NCBI GenBank assembly: GCA_951799405.1
Contig: OX637345.1
Coordinates: 12,090,001-12,154,000, forward strand
Length of the DNA stretch: 64,000 nucleotides
Reading direction: 5' to 3'
Source of the DNA: Agapetus fuscipes
Taxonomy: Eukaryota > Arthropoda > Insecta > Trichoptera > Glossosomatidae
In this document: positions 33,626 to 41,727 of the stretch, piece by piece
How the letters are laid out: each line of letters begins with the position of its first letter
How positions within the stretch are numbered: the stretch's first letter is position 1
The notes under the pieces: generated by a model
Told to the model about the DNA's origin: nothing
What the model saw: the letters and a program-made list of their open reading frames with translations, nothing else
The model's database searches: none
Translations under genes and position numbers: made by a program

Positions 33626-33882
33626 CTGTCATTGGTTGGGACCGTCTTTGACTTCAGTTCGTAGTACATCAGATCCTGATTCCTCTGGTAGTGCATGCCG
33701 TCATCCAAGATCTGCTGCAACTGGTCTGTTTTGAACTCTTCCGCGCACAGCGAAGCCAGGTCAAAGCCCAAATCGATCCCCGACTCCTCCATCGCGTCGG
33801 GAAGACCCCAAATCTGTGGGTTTCTGCGCACTTTGGACACGGATTGTTTGACACTTGTTTTAGATCCCGGATCACTTTGGCA
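33626..33882 (-). CDS. Exon-like ORF of an unknown gene
   Basis: A GC-richer island in AT-rich surroundings. The minus strand reads an acidic, natural-looking peptide (NPQIWGLPDAMEESGIDLGF, then LASLCAEEFKTDQLQQILDD, then HYQRNQDLMYYELKSKT) and ends at a good donor, GACAG|GTTAGA. The upstream boundary is unsure: CACAG|TGCC at 33,883 would give 257 nt, but the frame is open further. I do not recognise the protein. Another frame is also open, so a frameshifted pseudogene cannot be excluded. No partner exons were found in the window. Confidence 0.45.
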
Positions 33883-34054
33883 CTGTGTGCTTCGGAGAGT
33901 TCTCGCGCGGAGGCGCTTTCCGTATAAAACGAAAACACATGATGATAATATCGTTTTCCGATTGAATAGAGATGTGTGAAATAGAATGTAACTGAAATAC
34001 CTGTTGATTGCAGTTGTTGAGCATTAGCTCATGAGATCTGTAACTGTAACTCTG

Positions 34055-34245
34055 TCGCCATTCCGCTAGGGGTGGCCAGAGCCTCTGCAGAGCTGCCTCC
34101 ATTTCTTCCTATCCTTACATACCTCTTTCAATTCATTCATATCCATCACCTTTTTCATGCATTTTCTTTTTTTACGCTCGCTTTGTACATCCAATTCTTT
34201 CACAATCTCCTCAATCTGATCACTCCATACTTTTCTCGGTCGTGG
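34055..34245 (-). mobile_element. LINE C-terminal coding remnant
   Basis: Read on the minus strand: [38 protein letters not shown] and a GSGHP end. It is homologous to the LINE-T C-terminus but without the LINE-T tail repeat, so a sister subfamily. Confidence 0.8.
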
Positions 34246-34289
34246 ATTAGAAACTATTTAAACGAAAATACGGTTCCATGATAGGACGA

Positions 34290-34680
34290 TGCAGGGACAA
34301 AACGGCACATGACAGAACAACGCATGACAGAACAACACATGAAAGAACTACTCATGGCAAGGAAGTAGGTACATCACAATGACAAAACATCACAAGACAA
34401 GACGCTTTGTAATGTGATGTTTTTTTATGTGCCGTTTATGGTATTTTCTCTTTTTGGTATATGATGTTTTGCAGTGTGATGTTTTGTCCTTGTGTTGTTT
34501 TGTCATAGTGATGTATTTTCTGTGTTGTTTTGTCATAGTGATGTTTTGTCATGTCATGTAGGTACTTTCATTTAATGTTCTGTCAAGTTTTGTTCTGTCA
34601 TATGTTGTTCTATCATATGTTGTTCTGTCATGTGCCGTTCTGTCATGTGTCGTTATGTCATAATATGTCGCTTTGTGACT
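34290..34680. repeat. Foldback-like degenerate short repeats in two orientations
   Basis: 34,300-34,400 has acaaaacatgacagaacaac-type words and 34,420-34,675 has the complementary tgttctgtcatgt-type words, period about 15. The region can fold on itself. Confidence 0.65.
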
Positions 34681-34904
34681 GCCATTCTAAATCGTCTATA
34701 GTTAGAAAGATAACAAAGATTTTCAAAAGCGTCATTTCATTGTAAAAAACTCAGGTGATCTTTCCAGAAAGTTGGTAGCTTTGAAACTCCCGCCTGTGCG
34801 AACATTGTGCGCACGCGTTATAAATCTTTTGATCGGTAAATTTGACAATTATAAAACATAAAACGCATCATTTTAGGACATTGTAGCTGGTATTTTAATT
34901 TGAC

Positions 34905-35020
34905 TTTGAAATTAGCACCAAAACGGGAAATCATTTCTGACACCCTCAATAGGATTTGAACCCGAGCTCTCGGCATGGAAAGTAAGGCTTCTACCAACTG
35001 TGATATCGACCGGATTGCAA
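34905..35020 (-). mobile_element. SINE-A head fragment
   Basis: Contains ccaaaacgggaaatcatttc and the tRNA-like head in reverse (cccgagctctcggcatgg). Confidence 0.8.
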
Positions 35021-35184
35021 TTGACAATTTTCAAAATTAAGTTCTACCTTTGCAAAAAACTAGTTCTAGAATATTGGAATAATTTTGCGGCATACAGTTT
35101 GGCAAGCGCTGACTCTCCTTCGCTTTTTCTTCTTCTCAATTTAAGTTATTGATGACTACTAGAAAAAAACTATTCGATGCTAGG

Positions 35185-35272
35185 TTTTAATTTATACGTG
35201 TCTGCTTGTGAGCGTCTATTAGATATGAGTCTTACATGTTCATACATATACGTAACTTAGATTACAGATGAC
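35185..35272 (+). mobile_element. LINE-T tail, 3' fragment
   Basis: From ttatacgtgtctgcttgtg to aacttagattacagatg. Confidence 0.7.
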
Positions 35273-35400
35273 ACTGTGAAGATTTTTGTTCTCTTTCTAA
35301 CTTAACTAAACTAAGCTTCACATACAGCGTTACAACTTCTTGCCCGCGTTATCCCCGAAGGGGTCGCATGTGGCGATTCGGGATCTATCTATTTTTACGG

Positions 35401-35716
35401 TCTTTTTTTGTATAGATTTCTTTTTAAGGTTTTGTTCTTTTTTATATTAAAATGTAATTTATTATTCATATTCCTTGACTTAAAGGTTGGTATGAGGCTG
35501 ACCACCCATACTGTAAAAAATGGTTCACTTTGCCAATGTCCCCCCTGTTTCAGGGAAGGTCGGCAAAAGTTGTGGGGTTTATGTTCATTTGAGATTTGGA
35601 TTTTATTTGTAAGTACGCATTCAGCATTTGTAAGCGCGAACTACACGTGTTGGTTTGTGGGCATACATCTGAGAACTTTAAATGAATATATCCTTGCAAC
35701 TTAGATTATAGATTAT
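35401..35716 (+). mobile_element. LINE-T 3' end nested in SINE-A
   Basis: Includes about 75 bp of UTR (matches 22,970-23,050 inverted) and the full tail to cttagattatagatta. Confidence 0.85.
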
Positions 35717-35806
35717 AGGGGCCGGCATCGCGCCAACCATTCAATTGTAGGGGAGGTTTCCCAGCTCCAGAGGGGCTGGTTCTTATTTCTTGTGAAGCTT
35801 GAGTAA

Positions 35807-36047
35807 ATCTAATATAATCTAAGTTGCAAAGATATGTAACATTGGGGATTCACATTATACCTATGCATTTTCACAAGCAGGCACGTATAAGTTGGCGCTT
35901 AAAGCTGCCGCATGTGGACCAACAGTATTAAAACCCAAATCTTAAATGAACATACACCTTGTAACTCTTGCTGACTTTCCGTGGAGCAGGGGTGACATTT
36001 TCTACAGCATGGGTGGTCAGCCGCATACCAACCTTTAAGTCAAGGAA
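35807..36047 (-). mobile_element. LINE-T 3' tail nested in SINE-A
   Basis: Reverse tail from atctaatataatctaagttg to aacctttaagtcaagg. Confidence 0.85.
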
Positions 36048-36364
36048 CCTTGTTGGTGCTTATTTTGGGTGTTGAAATAAACACCGATCAAGGATTTTAA
36101 AATAATAGAAGAAGAAGAAGACGTCGTGTATCGGTATTCGGCGATGTGCAGGGCCACCTCTATCGCGAATGACGTCACGGCAACAGAAATTGAATCACTT
36201 TTAGCTCGGCCGCTCTCCGCCAGCCACTAGCGACAACCGCATTGTATGTAATATTACTATCAGTCGTTTCTAATACTAATTATTATCAGTACCTATATAA
36301 TTATGTACCAACACTAATACTTACAGAATTACACATCTATATACTTGCTCAATACAATGCGTTA

Positions 36365-36600
36365 CCAAACGCAACTAAGCTACACATATACCTAGTGCAA
36401 CTTCTTGTCTGCGTTATCCCCGAAGGGGTCGCATGTGCGATTCGGGACCTATTTATTTTTACGGTTAAGGGGGCCGGCCTCATACTAATATAACCACTTT
36501 CAGTTGAAGTGGGGGTTTCCCAGCTCCCGGGGGGGCTGGTTCTCATTTCTTGTGAAAGCTGAGTAAACCTTGAGATCGAACCGTTGCTCTCGGCATACCA
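36365..36600 (-). mobile_element. SINE-A copy, head truncated
   Basis: 3' end (aacgcaactaagctacac) and core are intact; the segment before the head is deleted (aaccttgagatcgaacc). Confidence 0.85.
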
Positions 36601-36681
36601 ATTGAGCTTCAAATGTATCATACCAACCTTCAAGCTTGAGCTTCAAATGTAACATGTGAGCGTTTTTGAATAATTAGTTTC

Positions 36682-36935
36682 ATGACTTATAGGTTGGTAT
36701 GCGGCTGACCACCCATACTGTACAAAATGGTTCACTTTGCCAATGTCACCCCAGTTTCAGGGAAGGACAGCAAGAGTTACAGGGCTTATGTTCATTTAAG
36801 ATTGGGTTTTTATATTGTAGGTCCACATGCGGCATGTGTTAGCGCGAAATTATACATGTCTGCTTGTGGGAATGCATTTGATATAAATCTTAAATGATAT
36901 ATATCTTTGCAGCTTAGATTAGATTAGATTAGAGC
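36682..36935 (+). mobile_element. LINE-T 3' tail copy
   Basis: Full tail with gcagcttagattagattag terminus. Confidence 0.88.
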
Positions 36936-36937
36936 TA

Positions 36938-37310
36938 TAGAACTTTCTTACGAGCTTGGTCGTCGTCGCTACAAAGCGCCAATTCTCAAGCAAGACCCAG
37001 TTGCTGTAAGAGCTCGTTCCCACTTGTCGGGTGTCGGATCTGTATATTCATCGGAGGTTCCAGTTACAGAACATTTCGGACAAAATTGGTTTCCGACAAG
37101 TGTGAATAGCTCCATGCATAATGTTCTGCCACTGGAACCTCCGATAATTATACGGATCCGACACCCGACATGTGGGAACGGGCTCTTAGGCTGGATGGAC
37201 CTTTGGTGACCGGTCATTGGTAAAAAATTTCAACTTGTGCTCCGCCGGGATTCGAACCCACAACCTTCCATTCAGAGCCCGAAGTGTTACCACTGAACTA
37301 CGGACCGGTT
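36938..37310 (-). mobile_element. SINE-B copy split by a 178-bp MITE
   Basis: SINE-B body on the minus strand (gaccaagctcgtaag in reverse; box B ggattcgaaccc near 37,250). The MITE at 37,009-37,186 interrupts the phrase cagttgctgta|ggctggatgg. Confidence 0.85.
37009..37186. mobile_element. AGAGCTCG-ended MITE, 178 bp
   Basis: Inverted ends agagctcgttcccacttgtc are TA-flanked here. A second copy of exactly the same length lies at 56,452-56,629. Probably Tc1/mariner-type by its TA target. Confidence 0.82.
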
Positions 37311-37359
37311 GATTAAAAAGATGTCTGCGCTAAGAAAAAAACTACGATCTCTACTTCAA

Positions 37360-37790
37360 TTCCGTAGTTCAACTCTTGGACGTAGGCCTCCTCCAATTTT
37401 CTCCATTCCTGTCTATCGGCTGCTGTGTTCAGCCATCCTCTGCCTGCAGTTTTTTTGATGTCGTCCAGCCACGTCAGTTAGGGTCTGCTCACTCCTCGCT
37501 TGGACATCCTGGGTCGCCACTGGACGATCCTTTTCGGCCACCTGTCATGGTCTTGCCTTGCGACGTGACCAGCTAGCGCCACTTTTTAAGCAGGCTACTC
37601 GCTGTATGACATTAGTGACACCAGTGCGTCTACGGATCTCCTGGTTTGGAACCCTGTCTCTGAGGTTGATTCCCAGCATCCTCCTTTCAGTGGCTCTTTG
37701 GCCTCAATTTGTTGGCGCTATACTGAGTGAGCCCTTTTGTTTCCAAGCCATAGGTGGACATTGGAAGTACCCATGACTCAAAGAACAAAA
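37360..37790 (-). mobile_element. RTE-like LINE C-terminal fragment
   Basis: The minus strand reads, with frame breaks, the RTE-type end (LDDIKKTAGRGWLNTAADRQ, then EWRKLEEAYV). No intact frame. Confidence 0.7.
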
Positions 37791-38346
37791 TACTTTTTAA
37801 ATTTTAGCAATTTAGCCGACATCAAATGAAACTATCAAAAGTGAAGGTTTGCCGTGTAGATCCGTAGGTACAGTCCTACAAAAAATTAGTATTAAAAAGT
37901 TGCGCTATATGTGTCGCTTAGGTGCGTTTAGCTTTGCGTTGAAGCCATCTCAAAAACGCTTAGTGCTGCACCTCTAACAGGTAGATCTTGAAATTTCTCC
38001 TAAATCCTTTCTTTGTTGAAAACTATACCTCAATCACTTCAAAGATGCGTGATGTGACCCTGCAAACAGAAAGATCTTGAGAATTTTCCTGAATCCTCTT
38101 TCTTTAGGAGACTCCTTCAGGCATACAGGCAACGTGTTCCAGGTCAACAGTGTCGCCATACAGAAAGCACGGTCTCCAATAACTCTTCTGGCCGTTCTTT
38201 ATGGTACCTACCTACTTGGAAGAGAGTCTCACTGGAGTCTGATAAATAAATAAATCTCGTCACTATAAAAAGCGCCAATTCTCCCAAATTATTCAATGAC
38301 TCCGTCGATCCTCTGGTACTCGCTACTCCGGAGCTGATTTATTCTA
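37791..38346. other. Intergenic, nothing recognised
   Basis: Contains a short SINE-A 3' fragment (gtgtcgcttaggtgcg, 37,910) and a SINE-B-like word near 38,275; otherwise unassigned. Confidence 0.4.
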
Positions 38347-38582
38347 CCCTTAGTACGAGTTGCAAAACTTGAGTAATGTAAAGTTTACGGCAATTATTAA
38401 AGAGTGATTTCCCCCAAAATCTGTCGTTTTTATTTGTTTGAACTTGATTTTCTTCATCACTGTAACTCTTTTGCTAAGACCACAAAGTGTAAAAAACAAA
38501 AACGGCAGATTTTGGGAGAAATCACGCTTTAATATTTTCCGGAAACTTTACATTTCTCAAATTTTGCAACTCGTACTAAGGG
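38347..38582. mobile_element. TA-flanked MITE, 236 bp (second copy)
   Basis: Same ends as 8,565-8,814 (cccttagtacgagttgc) with TA at 38,345 and 38,583. The interior is in the opposite orientation. Confidence 0.85.
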
Positions 38583-39112
38583 TATTGAAACCAATAGATA
38601 TAACTTTACTCCTAGGACCTAGTATAAAACATACGTAAAACTTACGTCAATTAAGTACGTACCTAAATAAAAAATGTATGGAATATACTACGGCACCTCT
38701 AGACATTGATTTAGTTTTCATACATTATTTCCATTTACGCAATCGATGTGAGTTTACGCATGTTTTATACTAACGGCTCTGAACTGTCATCTTGGATAGG
38801 TATCACCTGTGAATTGTATTTTTGCTAATTTCTATTTTTTTCATGTTAATGCTGCTGAAATAAGCTGATCTATTGTAACTGAAACTCTGTTGCTATTCCG
38901 CTAGGGGTGGCCAGAACCTCTGCAGATTATCCTCCATATTTTCCTATCCATTCATTCATCTTTCAGTTCATTCATATCCATAAACTTATTCATACTTATA
39001 TTATTTAGATTTTGGGCAGTAACTTTGTGAAAGCACATTTTAATTAATTAAAATACTTTTTTTAACTTTGTTACAATTCACTTGAGTTTTATTTTTTAAA
39101 AAACACAACCAG

Positions 39113-39143
39113 TTTCGGGAGAAGCAGTACCTCCCATCTTCAG
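39113..39143 (-). ncRNA. Hammerhead-like motif, left arm
   Basis: On the minus strand CTGAAGA, T, a GGGAG/CTCCC stem, then GAAAC; identical to the right-arm motif. Confidence 0.4.
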
Positions 39144-39195
39144 GTGTAAATATCAACTTGATATTTATATTTATATTTGATGTTGATATTTACAC

Positions 39196-39226
39196 CTGAA
39201 GATGGGAGGTACTGCTTCTCCCGAAA
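39196..39226 (+). ncRNA. Hammerhead-like motif, right arm
   Basis: CTGAAGA (39,196-39,202), unpaired T, a 5-bp stem GGGAG/CTCCC, GAAA at 39,223. The extra T and an uncertain stem III leave cleavage unproven. Confidence 0.45.
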
Positions 39227-39520
39227 CTGGTTGTGTTTTTTAAAAAATAAAACTCAAGTGAATTGTAACAAAGTTAAAAAAGTATTTTATTCATACTTTT
39301 CCTTTTTTTACACGAGCTTTGTATATTCTATTTTTTCACAATTTCACCAATCAGATCCAGCCGTAATTTTCTCGGGCTTCTCTTTCCTCTCTTTCCTTTC
39401 ACATTTCCTTTGTATACACACTTTGTAAAGTCTTTCTCATTCTTACTCTTTAAATTTTCTAGAGTTAGTGCATTCACAGAGTGAAAATTCATTTTAATTT
39501 TAATTTAAAAAAAAACTCAT

Positions 39521-39716
39521 TTTAAAACATAGTTTTATTTTCACATTTTTTTAGTTTACAATGCCTAAGCGCTATCGGACTTTATCCGTCCATCTTCAGA
39601 GGCTAACTTAGACTGACAAAGGGTAACTTGAGTTAGCCTCCGAAGATGGACGGATAAAGTCCGATAGCGCTTAGGCATTGTAAACTCAAAAAATGTGAAA
39701 ATAAAATTATGTTGTA
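39521..39716. mobile_element. Third long palindrome, Penelope-like
   Basis: Arms of about 90 bp (39,521-39,608 and 39,631-39,716) enclose 22 bp. Each arm has the order gaagatggac ... gtccgatagcgc, which looks like a degenerate hammerhead core with GATA in place of GAAA. Confidence 0.55.
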
Positions 39717-39809
39717 AAAAAAGATTTAAAAAAAATCTTACTCTCTACTTCGTAAGTTTTTACTAGAAATATGAAATGCCTAGATCGTGTTTTTAAAATC
39801 AAAATAATG

Positions 39810-39955
39810 ACCTGTCATGCGGAAGGAAGACGAAGAATGGGAAGACCCAGACTAAGATGGAGGGATGAAGGAGAAAAAGATGCAGTTTAGCTTCTGCAAG
39901 TTGCCACCAACTGCTGAACGACATCTGAGAACAAGCGGAGGTGATGATGATGATC
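39810..39955 (+). mobile_element. LINE C-terminal remnant with (GAT)n tail
   Basis: One frame reads RRRMGRPRLRWRDEGEKDA, a GRP..RW motif usual at LINE C-termini. It ends gaggtgatgatgatgatc. Confidence 0.65.
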
Positions 39956-40329
39956 AGTTGATGATTTTTTTATAGCGCCGTTTCGTGGTTTAGTCAAGTA
40001 AGTTGGACGCCATTGATGAAGAAGTGTGTTGAAAGCAGATAGGTATCTAGTATTTACCAATCTTATTTTTTAAGTGTTAGACCTGTGGGATCACTTATTA
40101 TTATTTATTTTTTATCACGAACCACCAATTACATAAATATCGAATGAAAAGAATTGATTTTTAATGGATGGGGGGGGGGGGCGGGGGGGGTTAACGCACT
40201 CAATCTCAAAAATCACCGGAAAAATTAAAATTGCCATTTGAACAACAACAACAACTTTTTATGTCCTGCCCTGATAAAAATAAATGTCCCTTGTTATTTT
40301 CGCCTGTCTTTCTCGTGGACTATGGTGAT
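39956..40329. other. Intergenic with a poly-G run
   Basis: Unassigned. A G run occurs at 40,170-40,190. Confidence 0.4.
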
Positions 40330-40585
40330 AATCTAATCTAATCTAAGCTGCAAGGATATAATATACCATTTAAGATTTATATTAAATGCATTCCCACAAG
40401 CAGACATGTATAATTTCGCGCTAACACATGCCGCATGTGGACCTACATTATAAGAACCCATCTCAAATGAACATAAGCCCTGCAACTCTTGCCGTCCTTC
40501 CCTGAGACAGGGGTGACATTGGCAAAGTGAACCATTTTTTCGCAGTATGGGTGGTCAGCCGCATACCAACCTATAAGTCAAGGAT
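40330..40585 (-). mobile_element. LINE-T 3' tail copy
   Basis: Reverse tail from ataatctaatctaatctaag to aacctataagtcaagg. Confidence 0.88.
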
Positions 40586-41149
40586 GGTATGCTTATATTA
40601 TTATTTGCATCCATTTACACATACGATTTCATTGTTGAGATTTCTCATCTTCTTCTTCTTTATTTCCAGCCTACTCTACTCCAATCCAGTGTTTTTGCTA
40701 TAAAATACTATTTTGGGTACATACTATGTGCAAGTTTAATGTAGTCAGGATTATTTTTGAGTTTTTTTATTTGTTTTCAATAATTTACAGAATAATATTA
40801 CTTTTATTTTATTACAAAAATAATAGTTATATATATAGTACCATCTGTAGCGTTGTGATGAAAGTTTATCGAGGTTACGATAATAATAATATTATACTTC
40901 AAAATGGCTGCCGTGTGCTAATACTGCCATAATTAAAACATTTTTTCCCAAGTTGCTTGACTATGGGAAATCAAAATTATTTTGTTTTATTATTCAAATA
41001 AAAATTTATGTAAGTCCACTTAATTCCTTAAAATTTATAATTTTAAATAAATATTTTTTTCATTGATGGCTAGGAATGTAGTATAGTTAAATCATATGTA
41101 CCTGTGACGACGTTTGTACTCCGAGAACAAATAATATTTTGAAACTTTT
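40586..41149. other. Intergenic, upstream of TDG
   Basis: AT-rich; no repeat or exon recognised. Confidence 0.4.
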
Positions 41150-41245
41150 ACTGAGACCATTTAAGTAGGCATGCAGGAATAGAAGGAAATGAGGCAAATC
41201 TGCATAGACTTTAGCCACCCCTAGCGGAATAGTTACGGTTACATT
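41150..41245 (+). mobile_element. LINE C-terminal remnant upstream of TDG
   Basis: Matches the GSGHP-type coding end of the 34-kb and 38-kb remnants (atttagccacccctagcgg at about 41,210). Confidence 0.55.
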
Positions 41246-41680
41246 TTTCAATTTACCAATACATTTTTCATTTTGACTACGTGTGTGCGGTGTAGGTACA
41301 AATCAAAGATCTGTGGGGATATTATATTTTGTTAGTAGCAGCACTGCCTACCCGCGTGAAGTTGTCTACAAGCGAGTAGCAAGAAAAAATCACAACAAGA
41401 AAGAAAAAAGTCGGTCACAAAAAAAACGCTTGTGGCAACACCGATGCGCTAAAAAAGCTGCAAACTTCACGTCCCGTGTCTGCGTGCGCTGTCCAGCCCG
41501 ACAAGAACAAAATGTATATTGATTTTTCAACGAAAACTCTCCCAGAGTAGCAAAACACCGCGTTTATAATGTTTATGTGTCGATATAATAATGTCGGACC
41601 CCGCGCGAGTGTAGTGTGAGCCGAAACGCAAAAGAAACCGAACCAAGGGAAAAGTTGCGAACGGCTCGCGGGCCCGAGCA
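41246..41680 (+). promoter_or_regulatory. Probable TDG promoter and 5' UTR
   Basis: CpG-richer island directly upstream of the first coding exon (for example ccccgcgcgagtg, gctcgcgggcccgag). It holds a short upstream ORF at 41,591. The transcription start cannot be fixed by eye, and no TATA box stands out. The 79-codon ORF at 41,283-41,522 is most likely UTR sequence. Confidence 0.5.
41591..41614 (+). other. Upstream ORF (7 codons) in TDG leader
   Basis: ATG TCG GAC CCC ... TAG, reading MSDPARV, ends 66 bp before the TDG start codon. A parallel uORF beginning MSD precedes the alternative first exon (41,783-41,800). Could restrain translation; this is inferred. Confidence 0.5.
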
Positions 41681-41727
41681 ATGGATATTGTCAACTCTAT
41701 CCAGAATGACAATCTTCCTAGCAAATT
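41681..41727 (+). CDS. TDG: TDG exon 1 (coding part), residues 1-16
   Basis: ATG reads [15 protein letters not shown] plus two bases, then the donor TT|GTGAGT. The two bases join the first base of exon 2 to make Phe16 and continue [11 protein letters not shown] chose this start because the phase fits, the donor is near-consensus and the region is promoter-like. An in-frame alternative exists downstream (41,863). The following intron is 10.8 kb. Confidence 0.75.

Larger units (their letters stand above)
35308..36090 (-). mobile_element. SINE-A copy interrupted twice by LINE-T
   Basis: SINE segments at 35,308-35,400, 35,717-35,806 and 36,046-36,090 join into one SINE-A. LINE-T tails in opposite orientations occupy the two gaps. 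Confidence 0.8.
38998..39286. mobile_element. Penelope-like palindrome with 12-bp target duplication
   Basis: Arms of about 110 bp (39,050-39,160 and 39,178-39,288) are almost perfect inverses. TTATTCATACTT is present at both edges (38,986-38,997 and 39,287-39,298). Both arms carry a hammerhead-like motif. The long target duplication argues for target-primed retrotransposition rather than a cut-and-paste MITE. Confidence 0.7.
38880..39430 (-). mobile_element. LINE C-terminal remnant split by a palindromic element
   Basis: Homologous to 34,055-34,245 (ccgctaggggtggccagaa; ttctcgggcttctc). The insertion at 38,998-39,286 divides it. Confidence 0.75.

Noticed and set aside
41283..41522. 79-codon ORF upstream of TDG
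   Set aside because: Lies in the promoter or 5' UTR, has no domain and no phase-compatible donor.
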